Shown: in pieces, positions 24,476 through 35,170 of the stretch
How positions within the stretch are numbered: position 1 is the first letter of the stretch
Layout: every line of letters starts with the position of its first letter
Source of the DNA: Sympetrum striolatum
Lineage: Eukaryota; Arthropoda; Insecta; Odonata; Libellulidae
Assembly: GCA_947579665.1 (NCBI GenBank)
Contig: OX388345.1
Coordinates: 68,377,454 to 68,441,453, forward strand
Length of the DNA stretch: 64,000 nucleotides
Direction: 5' to 3'
Translations under genes and position numbers: made by a program
The notes under the pieces: generated by a model
Seen by the model: only the letters and a program-made list of their open reading frames with translations
Told to the model about the DNA's origin: nothing
Database searches by the model: none

Positions 24476-24653
24476 AATTTGAGAAGAAATCTTTCTTATA
24501 AGAGACATGTGATGTACTTAACCATGACACTGATCTTCATTATTTTTTAATATCCGTATATCTTAATTATTTTACAAAGATATGGATGATAGAAGTAGTA
24601 ATAAAAGATATTATTAGTTTATTTTACTAATTACAGCAACATTGCTTGAGATT

Positions 24654-25309
24654 TTAAGAACACTTTATACCTGGTGATATGATTTTTATGTGTGTGGAAT
24701 CTATGCAGCCAAAGACCCTTGGGAATGAGGCCATGCTGTGAAATTTTTGCATGTTAAGTCCAATCTCTCGTTTGCTTGTTGGTAGATTTATATATGTCAT
24801 TGATTGTTCAGCAATGGCTCTAGTAACCTTCTTAACTGTTCGGCTAGCAGTTGATTTATGGACACCAGTGAAGTCTGCTGAAGCGATTAGCATCGAACCA
24901 GTGGCATAAAATCTTAATGACAGTAGAAACTGTTCCATTGCTGACATCGCCTTATTTCTTAAAATAGGAAGTGTAATGATCAAGCAGTTATTTCATACAT
25001 CAGATACTTTGAATTAACTTTGCAATACCTTGTTGTTCGATGCTCTATTTTCATCGCAATTTTTCCTAAAAACTTAACCACTGTTTCTTTATTTAGTCTA
25101 AACCTTATAAAAAACTCTTCTTCACTCAATGTGTTGAGATAATCCGGTCGAATCTTAAATATTCTAGGATTTCTTGTTCTCAGCAGTACTCGAAATAAAA
25201 ATTCATCGTCGTCATCCTCAATATCTTGAAACGTTTTCAATACTTCCATTTCTTGTCTATTATGTGAGGTAATAATAAATATCGTTATTAGAGAAGTATT
25301 TAGCAGCAT
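24654..25309 (-). pseudogene. PIF/Harbinger transposase relic (HARBI1-like)
   Basis: Two frames on the - strand, 25309-24980 and 24983-24654, join by a frameshift. The first gives the N-terminal region (an acidic IEDDDDE stretch, RPDYLNTLSEEEFFIRFRL). The second gives the family's middle: AMSAMEQFLLSLRFYATGS, DFTGVHKSTASRTVKKV (helix-turn-helix-like) and ASFPRVFGCIDSTHIKI with the first catalytic aspartate of the DDE nuclease (DDE_Tnp_4 family). Sequence stops after SPG, so the later D and E of the catalytic triad are missing. An intact protein would cut and paste its DNA with a Myb-like partner; this copy is dead. No terminal inverted repeats were recognised. Confidence 0.85.
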
Positions 25310-26190
25310 TATTTAATATTATTTACCTGTGATAAGCATCCCTTTTTAAAGGGACTCGTTTCTGAGGTAGGAAATTATGCTGGCTGTTTTTGTTTTATAT
25401 CACTCTGCTTAAAATCTTTCTAATATTTTATTTGTTAGATGTCTTTCCCCATTTTCAATACTTTTTATCAAAAAATAAGTATAAAAAGTAACTTGCGTCA
25501 AGGAGTACGTCCAACGTTATGCACCTTCGCGGGTAATACTTTTATCGAAGCCTTCAAAGCAATACTTGAGACCATACACGTTGACAGGCAGGCCTACTAT
25601 TAATTCAGATAATTGTATAATAGTTTCCTCAGTTCCTTAATTTTACTTTCACACGAATTTCAATGTTCTTTTAAGTTACACGACATTTGCTTTTTCTGGC
25701 CAGTAGTTTCCACGTCAGAAAATGAAGAGCTTGTTAAATCATGACTATTATCTTGATATCTTAAATGCTCAATATCATCCCAATATTAATATTATATTTA
25801 TTACATATATAATAACTTATTGTACACATCTCCGGAACCAACATAGTTCTACGCGTAATGACTGTGACAGAAAAAACGACCTTAAAATATTACATATACA
25901 TTTAATAGGAGTCATACCAACTTAATTAGAATATCCGAACAAATATTTTCCAGAAATTGTGGAGTATAAACTTAATTTTCATCAACAAACCAACTGAGTT
26001 GATAAGTTAGCAGTAAAGCTTGTCCGCCATTACTTGTTTACACTGGTTTACTCCCATGATGCGTTGCGCTATCAATCAGTTAAGGACTCGATCACAACCC
26101 AATCTGTTTGATAAGATAACAAACACTTTAACTAACAGATACGGCTTAACCATCGATTATAATGCCCAATTTTTGAGTTAACCTGGATGT
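25310..26190. other. AT-rich non-coding DNA
   Basis: No gene is recognised. It presumably includes the remaining left flank of the Harbinger relic. A CCCTTT/AAAGGG palindrome lies near 25340. Confidence 0.5.
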
Positions 26191-26197
26191 TACATTA

Positions 26198-26697
26198 TAA
26201 TACCGGGCCTAGGTATGGTTTATTGAATAAATTCAACAACCGCATTCGTCGTTAATGGTAACGGACTTGTTTATAACCTCAAAAATCTCTCTAATATTTC
26301 TTCTATTTTATCAAAATACTGGCAATTTCTAATCGAAATCGCTATTCCACTACTTAAATAAGAAACTTTAATAAATTTTCCATCTTTTGATGGTATGCCC
26401 GACTTTTAACAATGATTCTTTCTAATTATATTTTGCAAAAGAAATGAGGCCTGCAACCGATAAAAGTGAAGTTTACGTGTATTCCTTATGGGACCCTATT
26501 ACGGACTCCTGGGTTCGAACCCGGGCTTTCTTAGTAATGGGAATAGTTTTCCTAGGGGTTTCTAACTCGTAGAAACACAATGCAGTTTGTTTCGAATCGC
26601 TAAGTCAAACCGTTTCTGAAATAAAGGGGGGGACGGACGGACAGACGGACGGACGGACGGACGGACGGACGAACACTTCGGAAATTATATATAAAGA
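26198..26697 (+). mobile_element. Compact copy of the 24-kb repeat, about 500 bp
   Basis: The start has an ATACC-loop-GGTAT hairpin; the body from 26280 matches 24020-24475; the end is a GGAC array followed by AAATTATATATAAAGATAAT. It includes GGGTTCGAACCCGGG, which fits a B box but has no matching A box at tRNA distance. It is probably non-autonomous. RTE-like ancestry is suggested only by the tail style. Confidence 0.5.
26631..26673 (+). repeat. GGAC microsatellite
   Basis: About ten GGAC units with one GACA interruption, directly upstream of the element's TATATA-AGAT end. Confidence 0.9.
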
Positions 26698-29035
26698 TAA
26701 TCGCTAATCTTATCTTCCGCTCTGTTTAGGTTGTGTTTATACCAATAGAATATCCAATTCCTTTTCTATACCTAACCATAGTCATCATATAATGAGAAAA
26801 TACTTAGGTAACTCTTTGCTCGTCACACTGCAGCCCACTGCTACGCAATAAGCTTAGTGTTTTTCACGACAACTGATAAAATATGAAAAAATTAGGAGAC
26901 GTTGTTAATGCACTATAACTAAAAAGATGAAGCATTTATGCTATTGTAGTTTCAGTGAAAGTGAAAACGCATTTATTTCATTATGATTTATGTGAATAAG
27001 TTCCACAAAGGGAAGGCTGAAGTGGTTGTGAATACCAAAACATCAAGACCCGATATTATAATCCATATTTTGCATGAATTTTAACTGCAATCTCCACTTT
27101 CACTCTTGCAATCTTTATTTTAAACGATAACTAAACCTTCACTGATATTTTAATTACAATTTAAGTAATAATGAGTGCCAAATTGAGACCCGGTATTAAA
27201 GCGTCTATTCCAATCTGATTATCAAAGCATCTGAAGATAGGTAATTTTAAGATGTGAAGCTCACTCAATGCCGTGTTTGCGTTAATCATATGTTTAAAAG
27301 ATTGAGAGGATATAACATTAGGTTATAGTAGTAGTATTATCAATAGTGCTTTGACAGCTACAAGGAAAAAGTTTGATTTGAAGTAGCAAGATTTTACAAT
27401 CAATATGGTGCAAATAGATAAAATGTTTCAGTTCTAAAAATGATTAATAATCTGCCCGACTGTATGCATGGGATTAATAATCAGACTGAGGTGAAAAGGA
27501 ATATGAAAAAACTTTTTTACAATCAACAGGTGAACTAATTTAATCATTTTGAACACCCCCTGCTGAGCTAGAATTAGCTCAGGGGGACTCGAAGGTTTCA
27601 AAACTTTGTATTATTTTGTTTTCTAAACCATTTATTGGCAGATTCGATATTGAATTTGTATTTTTTTATTTGTAAGTCTTGTTTTTCTTATTATTTTTTA
27701 GATCTGTATCATGTTTCATTTGTAAATTCTTCTGATTATTTTTTGGTTACCAAATCAAAAATATATGATTAGTAGAGAATAAACCCGTCGATTGAACCAA
27801 AACAACTAGAGAAATTTACATAGTTTACAATTAATTTCGGTTTCTATAATACAATTATAATAAAGAGCTTAAAAGTAATAATAATTCACAAAGTTACTAG
27901 GATATCCAATCCGGCCTAGCCAACCGATCAGTGGTGTAATAATAACAAGAATAACAAATCCAAAATTATTAATAGAATGAAACCCACTAAAATTGAAGTG
28001 CTCTTCCAAAACGCTCACTTTACGAGACGACTCGATGAGACGGGTAATTTTCCGATGCCTAAATTCGTCGATGAACACGAGCGTCGTGATGCAGGTCAAA
28101 TTGCCAATAAATCCTTCTGTTTATTCCTTCGACTTCAATTACTTTCCTCTGATCCTTATTTACGATAGAAACACGCTCCAGATATCTCCATCATTTTCAT
28201 CAGCGCGACCTATGACATTTCTCCTTAAACCTATTGACCGATATTCGCGAAACAGAAATCCCGGATAGAGATTTAAGAGATAGCTCTCGCCTCCGCCGCA
28301 ATTTCGATTCCGGAGCTATTCTTCCATTTGATTTAGGAAAGGGATTGCGTAATTTATTTTTTCCGAATTCCCGCTGTATCCGCGCCATTATTTGCTGATT
28401 TGAATTCCACTCCTGAAAATTAGATGCCGAGTAGACTCGATTTAAAATATTTTGAATTTTTTTTGGGAGTACTGAAAAATTTGGAATTTTTGGGAAAGCG
28501 ATTTAATCTTAACTCGTAACATACGAAACGAGTTTCTCAGAGGACCGCAAATTGACATGTTTTGTGAACCCCCTTTTACTCTACCAAATTCAATTTGACT
28601 TGATTTTTGTTTGCGTTACTCATTAGTTTAGGATAAATATGTTATACGATTATTATAAAATGGTTAAATTTGTAATTACAGAATATTTTTGATTTTTGAG
28701 ATAACGTGACGGAGTGACATTTTTAGTCATCGTACTTTTTCTGCAGGAAATTATATTTTAAAATTTGTTTGTACCTCATGTTAGATTAATGTGTAACATA
28801 TAATCAAATTTTTATCAGATTCTACGATAAAAATTTAAATTCATAAAAAGATCTCTTGGTGTTCCGGGAGGACCCTCTTTGTTCTGTTATGTTAGTAATG
28901 CTGCTTTATTCTACCGGAACCTGTTAAAGTGACATTATCAAAGGTCTATAGCTCTATCAATAGATTAGACTGTACCAAATTTTAGGTAAATTATGTATAT
29001 CGTTTTTATACCATATGTAATCGAAATATAGAAAA
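26698..29035. other. Non-coding DNA with one strong hairpin
   Basis: No gene is supported. A hairpin at 27556-27586 pairs CTGAGCTA with TAGCTCAG around GAAT, flanked by C5 and G5. The block 27960-28400 is GC-richer with short overlapping open frames and may be a regulatory island. The rest is AT-rich. Confidence 0.5.
27556..27586. repeat. Hairpin with C/G clamp
   Basis: CCCCCTGCTGAGCTA, loop GAAT, then TAGCTCAGGGGG forms a stem of 8 perfect pairs plus a C/G clamp. It could be an element end; a Helitron-type CTRR terminus was not seen. Confidence 0.6.
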
Positions 29036-29038
29036 GTA

Positions 29039-29209
29039 GCCGGCTGGGGTGGCGGAGTGGATAGAGTGCCAAGGTCTCGGGTTGAATCCCGGCTAGTGGG
29101 ATTTCCTGGCTAGGGAATGGTTGTGTGTCTTTGTAAATAGTGATAATTATTGAGATGGATGTAATTAGAATCTTCCAGTTTCCATTAGAGAACTTATTAT
29201 TATAAAACA
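29039..29209 (+). mobile_element. tRNA-derived SINE
   Basis: GGCTGGGGTGGCGGAGTGGA contains an A box (TGGCGGAGTGG at 29050-29060) and GGTTGAATCCC at 29080-29090 is a B box, close enough for RNA polymerase III. The tRNA-like head is followed by an unrelated body (TTTCCTGGCTAGGGAATGG) and a TTATTATTATAAAAC tail. It would need a partner LINE for mobility. Promoter boxes look intact. Confidence 0.75.
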
Positions 29210-32200
29210 CTTTCACGAATAGCTGTATAAGGATAACATATTGTTTACTTTTAATGCTGTCGAAAACAAGATATGCCAGTATATATGTAGATTGAATACC
29301 CCAAAAGACCTATTTTGAGTTATTTACATTAAAATATTGAATAACAAAAGAAAAACCATAAGGCTCTCCGAAAACCTCAGCTAGGTAAACAGCGTCGACG
29401 ACTTAAGCTTAATATGATCAGGAAAACGAAACGCGTTGTCTTCACAGGCTGATTCCACCAACCATAAACCAATCAAGATTAGTTACCAAGAAGTTCGGCT
29501 TTTATTAAACTAAGCGTTTTTGCCAACAAAAAGCCTTTGCACAGCCATGTTTACGTTTCATTATCAACACATATTAAAGGCATCTCATTCGAAGTATGGA
29601 ATTCTGAAGACTCCTCCAGCCGCTGTAACCCAAATACACCGAGATACCTATTTTACTTTTATTCGAATTGCTACTCGGTTCATTCCATTTTTTTTAATTC
29701 ACCGTAATCTCTCTCTCGGTGCAAAATTTTCGCCATCCTCCATCTGGATTATAGGGTGCCTTCTATTTTTATCAATCCATCTGCATACGCGAATCATTCA
29801 GTAAGTTTTAAAACGGGCTCGTTATCCACGTTCCTTTCATCTCGGAGTCCCGTCGTCCTATATTTGTCATAGAACGATGTGAATCAGAACTAAGCTAAAC
29901 TTGTTGAACCAAATTTCGATGCGATAGTTATACGCCCGTAACCAAGGTAGCGTAAATAATCTAGGGAGCGTATGCGTTTGATGATCGTGTTAAAATCTTT
30001 GTTTCTCCCCATTCAGCCGTCTTCTGATGCCTTTTTGTCGAAGTTCTACAAAGCACGTCAATCAGTACTTTGAATGGAACTGAGGGAAATAATCTATTCG
30101 ATATCTGTTTGATGATTTGCCCGCTTAACTGAAGTTCGTTTCGCCAAGAGAAATCAAATATCCAGTTGTTTCAAAGTAATAGTCTAATGGTAGCTGAAAT
30201 TGATCTACTTGAAAGCTTCTAATCTATCATCGTGTATTATACTTCGTGGAAAGACGTACTAAAATAATTTAGAGGTAATTTTTCCAAATAGATAAACTTT
30301 AAATTTCCTCAATATATATTTAATGGTCGTGAATTAAAATATTTTTGTAGGAATTAAGGTATTTAAAGTTCTTTACTTCTCTCTTAGAGCTTCTGATTAA
30401 AATCAGGCAAAAGAAAAATTTAAGCTAAAATAGAAATAAGATTTCGTTTTCTAATATAGATAGATTTTTAATTTCCACTAAATATATTTACCGGTCGTGA
30501 ATTCAAATATTTTGTGGTATTTTATACATTAAAATTCATTCTTTGCTTCTTTACAAAGCTACTGATTACAACCACGCAGAAGAAAATTTAAGCTAAAACA
30601 TTTTTCTGGAGAATCAAGAGCTTCAAGAATGCATTGCAATTCCTAAGATAGACCGCAATATCTTGTAAAATGACAAAAATATTTCAATAATAAATGATTT
30701 TATACTAAAAAACGTTGCCAACATACGATGCCAACATTAATTACTTTTCACAGTCCTAGTCCGAGTCAATGCTTACAGTGAGATCAAGACACTGAGGAAT
30801 CTCTTACTTATATAAAATTTTACTTAACCTCGTTTTTATATGACGAAAATATCAAAGGGGGGGTTACTTTAAATTACACTTTTGAAGTTTAGAATTAACA
30901 GGCGAGATAAGCTAGCCGTCGCTGACAAAAAGAGAACGGCGTTTTCATTGATAGACTCCTTCTTTTCATCCAACATTTACTCGGCCATTTTCAAGCGAGG
31001 AAATATTAATTCCGGTTTCGCCAATCAGATTGGAAACGACGACTGCCAATGACAGCAATTTAAGTTCGCAAGAAACGGTAGGTGCGCGATAATCAAATTA
31101 CGCAGTGATTTGACGTCCCGTATTTCAGATACTCCGAGGAAGGCAATTAGTTTTGCAAACAAAATAAAACAACAACAAGGACTAAAAACAAAAGTAGGAC
31201 CTGATTCCAAAAGCTAGAAAGTGAGACAATAACGAGTTTGGAGCTGTGAAGTGCGTCTAGGTGCTAGAAAAAACGAAATATTAGGGAGTGCATCGAACAG
31301 CAAGGATAGCAAATGAATAGAGGTTAATTATGTCAATTTTATAGAGGCTCATAATGCTATTTTTTTACCACAGAATAGATTACTCTGTGGTTTAAAAGAA
31401 GTTATTATTACTTATTTTGTGTCACTCATTGCCACAAAGTAAAACCTGAACTTATTAGCTGTACATCAAGCTTACTTGGTCCTGCTGCGAATAACTGCTG
31501 GCCATCATAAGACATAATTATAACAACAGCTTATTATACATATGATTATTAAATTCGTATAATGTAATATTTTATCGGTTGTTATCATCAAAATATCGTC
31601 TTCAGATGTTTATGATTTAATATTATGGTTGGTTAGAACTATGCATTCATAATCTACCTGCAACAGAATTAATCTTCTTTAATATCCTAGCATATGATTT
31701 TAAATCATCATCTGTATCTCGTATTTAGACAGGTCTTCCAGTATCATTCCTACCGTCCGTCATTTTCTTAAGCACTGCATCATATTTACTTTCTTAATTA
31801 ACGGTTAATCATACTTTGACACGCATATTTTCTAAATTGCCTTTCATTGAAGTATTTGAGGAATAATTTAATTAGGTTGCAATCAATAAAAAATTCGAGG
31901 AAGCGAAATATGATTTTTGCAGCAAATTTTTAGGAAAATATTTCCTTGATCTTGGTGAGTTTATGTTACGACATGACCGTTAAGAGCCTTGAGTTGACCC
32001 TGGGCAAAATCATCACTGTAGAAACATTTGACAATTTGAAAAAATGATAAATAAAGGTAAAAATACACTCGGTTTGTGCGTTCGTGATTTCTCAAGGACT
32101 TCCGGCACTCTCGAGTGCGCTTTGGGTGCGAGAGGCAGGGGGTTTCATTAGCAAGCGGCAAACTCTTCACAGCGCCGCTCCCTAGGAGGTCGAACAATTA

Positions 32201-32525
32201 CGGGGAAAGGCGTGAGAGGGTAAGGAAGAAGGGTATTAGTTGTATGAGGCACACAAAGGGAGAAAATAGAACAACTCTTCATATGAGTGAACCAAAGTTA
32301 GCACTACAGAAAAAGAAATAACAACAAGTTAAAAAGAGATATTATTACGGAAAATTATTTTAGTGATTTTAAAATGATATTTCAAAAGATATTCGTGAGG
32401 ATCATTGGTAAGACTGCTGCATTAAATTGACAAATGCTGACACAGATCAAACGTTGATCCTTATTAATTCCTTTTTCTTCTGAGATTAAAGAAATAAACT
32501 ATAATATTAAGTAAGGTCATATTAT
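29210..32525. other. Non-coding DNA with one tandem duplication
   Basis: No gene is supported. Bases 29380-29960 and 30890-31220 are of more balanced composition, with motifs such as GGAAATATTAATTCCGG; they could be regulatory but nothing proves it. Bases 31250-32090 are AT-rich; 32090-32240 is a brief GC-richer stretch. Confidence 0.5.
30285..30610 (+). repeat. Tandem duplication, 168 bp x 2
   Basis: GGTCGTGAATT at 30325 and 30493, and TAAGCTAAAA at 30421 and 30589, both give a period of 168. The units differ by many substitutions. Confidence 0.65.
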
Positions 32526-32528
32526 AAA

Positions 32529-32740
32529 TAATATAAAATGAAAAAACAACTTTGTTGAGACCATAAACTTGACTATTCTGAAAGACGACCTAGGTTTCGT
32601 TACAGAGTAACATCTTCAAGTCCCTTGAAGATGAACTTGAAGAAGACGCTTGAAGATGTCACTCTGTAACGAAACCTAGGTCGTGCTTGAGAATAGTCAA
32701 GTTTGTGGACTCTACAAAGTTGTTTTTTCATTTTATATTA
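32529..32740. mobile_element. 212-bp foldback with two hammerhead-like cores
   Basis: The arms are near-perfect inverted copies from TAATATAAAATGAAAAAACA on the left to its complement at 32740. Each arm carries a core, at 32649-32684 (+) and 32585-32620 (-): TTGAAGA, then a stem (GUUAC-UCU-GUAAC in the - copy), GAAA, the palindrome CCTAGG, then TC. This follows type I hammerhead order with a very short self-complementary stem III, as reported for Penelope-like elements. The first core base is T where the hammerhead needs C, so activity is doubtful. Confidence 0.55.
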
Positions 32741-35035
32741 TGAAGGAGTTGCACAGAATTACACCACAAACCGTCTCATTAAGATCATATTACTGAATTA
32801 GTACATAATAATTAATAATAGTTATTTTATATTTTATGGCAATTACGTAGATAATCATACTGTATGTACTCCAAAATATAAAATAAAAATATTTAAATTA
32901 AAGGACACCAATTCCTGATTACATAAACTAGGCAAAAAATTCCACTAGAGAAGAAATGAATCGAAAACTTGAAATCGTTTTAACAAAAAATGAAAGAGTT
33001 TGCAGAACGCATGAATTCTACTCATCGAATGAATTATAAACGGACAAGGGCCCGCAAAGAAATTGAATACGATTTGTCTAATCGCTGCGCACCAATAACA
33101 CGAGAGAGAGCTCCGCGTTCTCTAAATATCTTCCCCGCATCAAAATTCCAACCGCGGCCGCGATGCAGCGAGCGGATATACTACGGTAGAAATTCGTTTT
33201 CAGCGCATTTTGACTTCCAAAGACTACTGTAATCAATACGGGAAAAGCGACCCTTCCGTCGAGTACCGTTAATGAGTACTGGCTCCTTTTTTTCATAAAC
33301 TTCAATGCCGCCTCATTTCCCGCAATGCCAAAACACAACGCGAATTATTTCGCAGAGAGGAAAAATTAATTGCCTCCAAACGAATCCTTTTTTGCCATCC
33401 CCGATCCTCTCGGAGATAATAAAAAACGCGAAAATCCTTTGGAAACGGAAAATCACTCGATTTATCGTGGACGTGTCACCAAGGAGATACAGACAGAAAT
33501 CAAATGCAGACGGGTCATCGTCGCACGGATCTTTTGGGATTCGTTCATACTTCCGCAACGGTGCTTTTCGGTTGTTTTTTATACCGTGGCTTCCAATTTA
33601 CGTCGTATCAGATTAGGAATCGCAAGCGAATCGTGGATTATGATATCAATTAATCCCTCATCGATGCAAGATCCATGCTTGAGCCGCAAATATGCCTGTA
33701 TACTTTACTGTTAAAGCTCTTTTTAAAGGAAAACGATTCAAATGCGAACATTTTTTAGTTTTAGTGTTTGTTTATTTGTTTACAATTTATGCTTTCATCT
33801 ATTTTATGTAAATTTGTCCTTTCTTATTGCTCTGAAACCACTAAAAATGGTGGCTTCACTGCATGTGAAAATATAAAATTAAATACATAAATTGCGTGCG
33901 GATATGTCGAATAAATCAAAGCTCACTTTTTTGAAGTCACAATAGACAGTTTTCCCCTCTAATTTGCACAGATTATTTTTTCACTTAATATACGATTTAT
34001 GCAATGTTTTTTTCGATTCTGATTTTTTTAATCTTCTAACCTACAAATTATCATTTCTTCATATTCATCTCATGTACGATTTTACGTTAATCACATCATA
34101 CATAATTCATAATTTCCTTATTAATACGTTAATTTACACATTGTAATAAATTTAATTAATTAATTATCTTTCAATTTAATTATTCATCGAGCTATACACT
34201 ATAAATTCACTTTCTTTTAGGATTAATTACTTGCCTGAAAATGATTCAAATTGTATTTAAATGCTACAGTAGTTTTTGCCCTTTCCCCACTTTGTAAACT
34301 GAACTTTAGTCAGTAATCGCGGTGAAAGTTTTAATAAATTCCTTAGATAATGTAAATTTAAGAATTATAAAACTTTTCTGATAAAAATTGTAAATTAACT
34401 GTATTGATGAACCTCACAGCATTTATTCTTTCATTATTAGTTCACTATTCAATATATTGTATTGAATTAACTTCAAGATAGACTTTCAAGTCAAAATTTC
34501 GCCAAGAATTTCTGCCTATGGATAAATATAAGGGATGATATACAGGGATTGTAGTAAAAACAACAAAACATTTAGACATGTTTGTTCCCTATATTCGTCA
34601 CCTGCTGTTGGAGAAACAAATAATGGGACCTCCTAACATGGATAAGAAGGGACCTAGACTCTAGATTCTAGGAAGCTGATATCTCTCTTGAGTTTAATAA
34701 TAATAATGAATCATTTTCAAACAAACCGTCTCGCATCACGAGCTCTGATATCTACAAGCAGGGAAAATGATTGCAGACAAATTTGATTCAATACTGAGTT
34801 AAATCTACTTTTTCTTAATACATTGAATTCTTTCCGCCATAATGCAGATTCACCAAATAACAGTTTCTGCGATCAATTTTATATTAAATTATTACTGAAA
34901 AAGTATCTATAATTTCACCCAGAGCTTCTTTGATGCCTTAGAAAATCCATGCAAGTAGTGTGGAATAATGTTTGCTATTGAAGAGTCTAAGTTATAAATC
35001 AGACAACAAATTTGATATAATGTGAATATTCACAT
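32741..35035. other. Non-coding; GC-richer island at 33.0-33.72 kb
   Basis: The block 33000-33720 has balanced composition, many CpG and ATTA motifs, and overlapping open frames on both strands (up to 114 codons) without motifs. The flanks are AT-rich. No gene is called. Confidence 0.5.
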
Positions 35036-35038
35036 AAT

Positions 35039-35170
35039 GAATTAATAAACTGAAATATTTTGGTTTTCACAGAAAAAGTTTTATTAAAACTAGTTTCGGC
35101 GCGTATGCGTCATTTTCAAGTTTAATAAAACTTTTTCGATGAAAACCAAAATATTTCGGTCCATTTATTC
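35039..35170. mobile_element. 132-bp foldback with one hammerhead-like core
   Basis: Arms GAAATATTTTGGTTTTCA and AAAAAGTTTTATTAAA are inverted on either side of a short centre. On the - strand the centre reads CTTGAAAATGACGC, ATAC, GCGCCGAAAC, then TAGTTTT. The layout matches the 32.5-kb foldback: a core, a short stem, GAAA, a CTAG palindrome, then TT. The two elements share architecture more than sequence. Confidence 0.5.
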
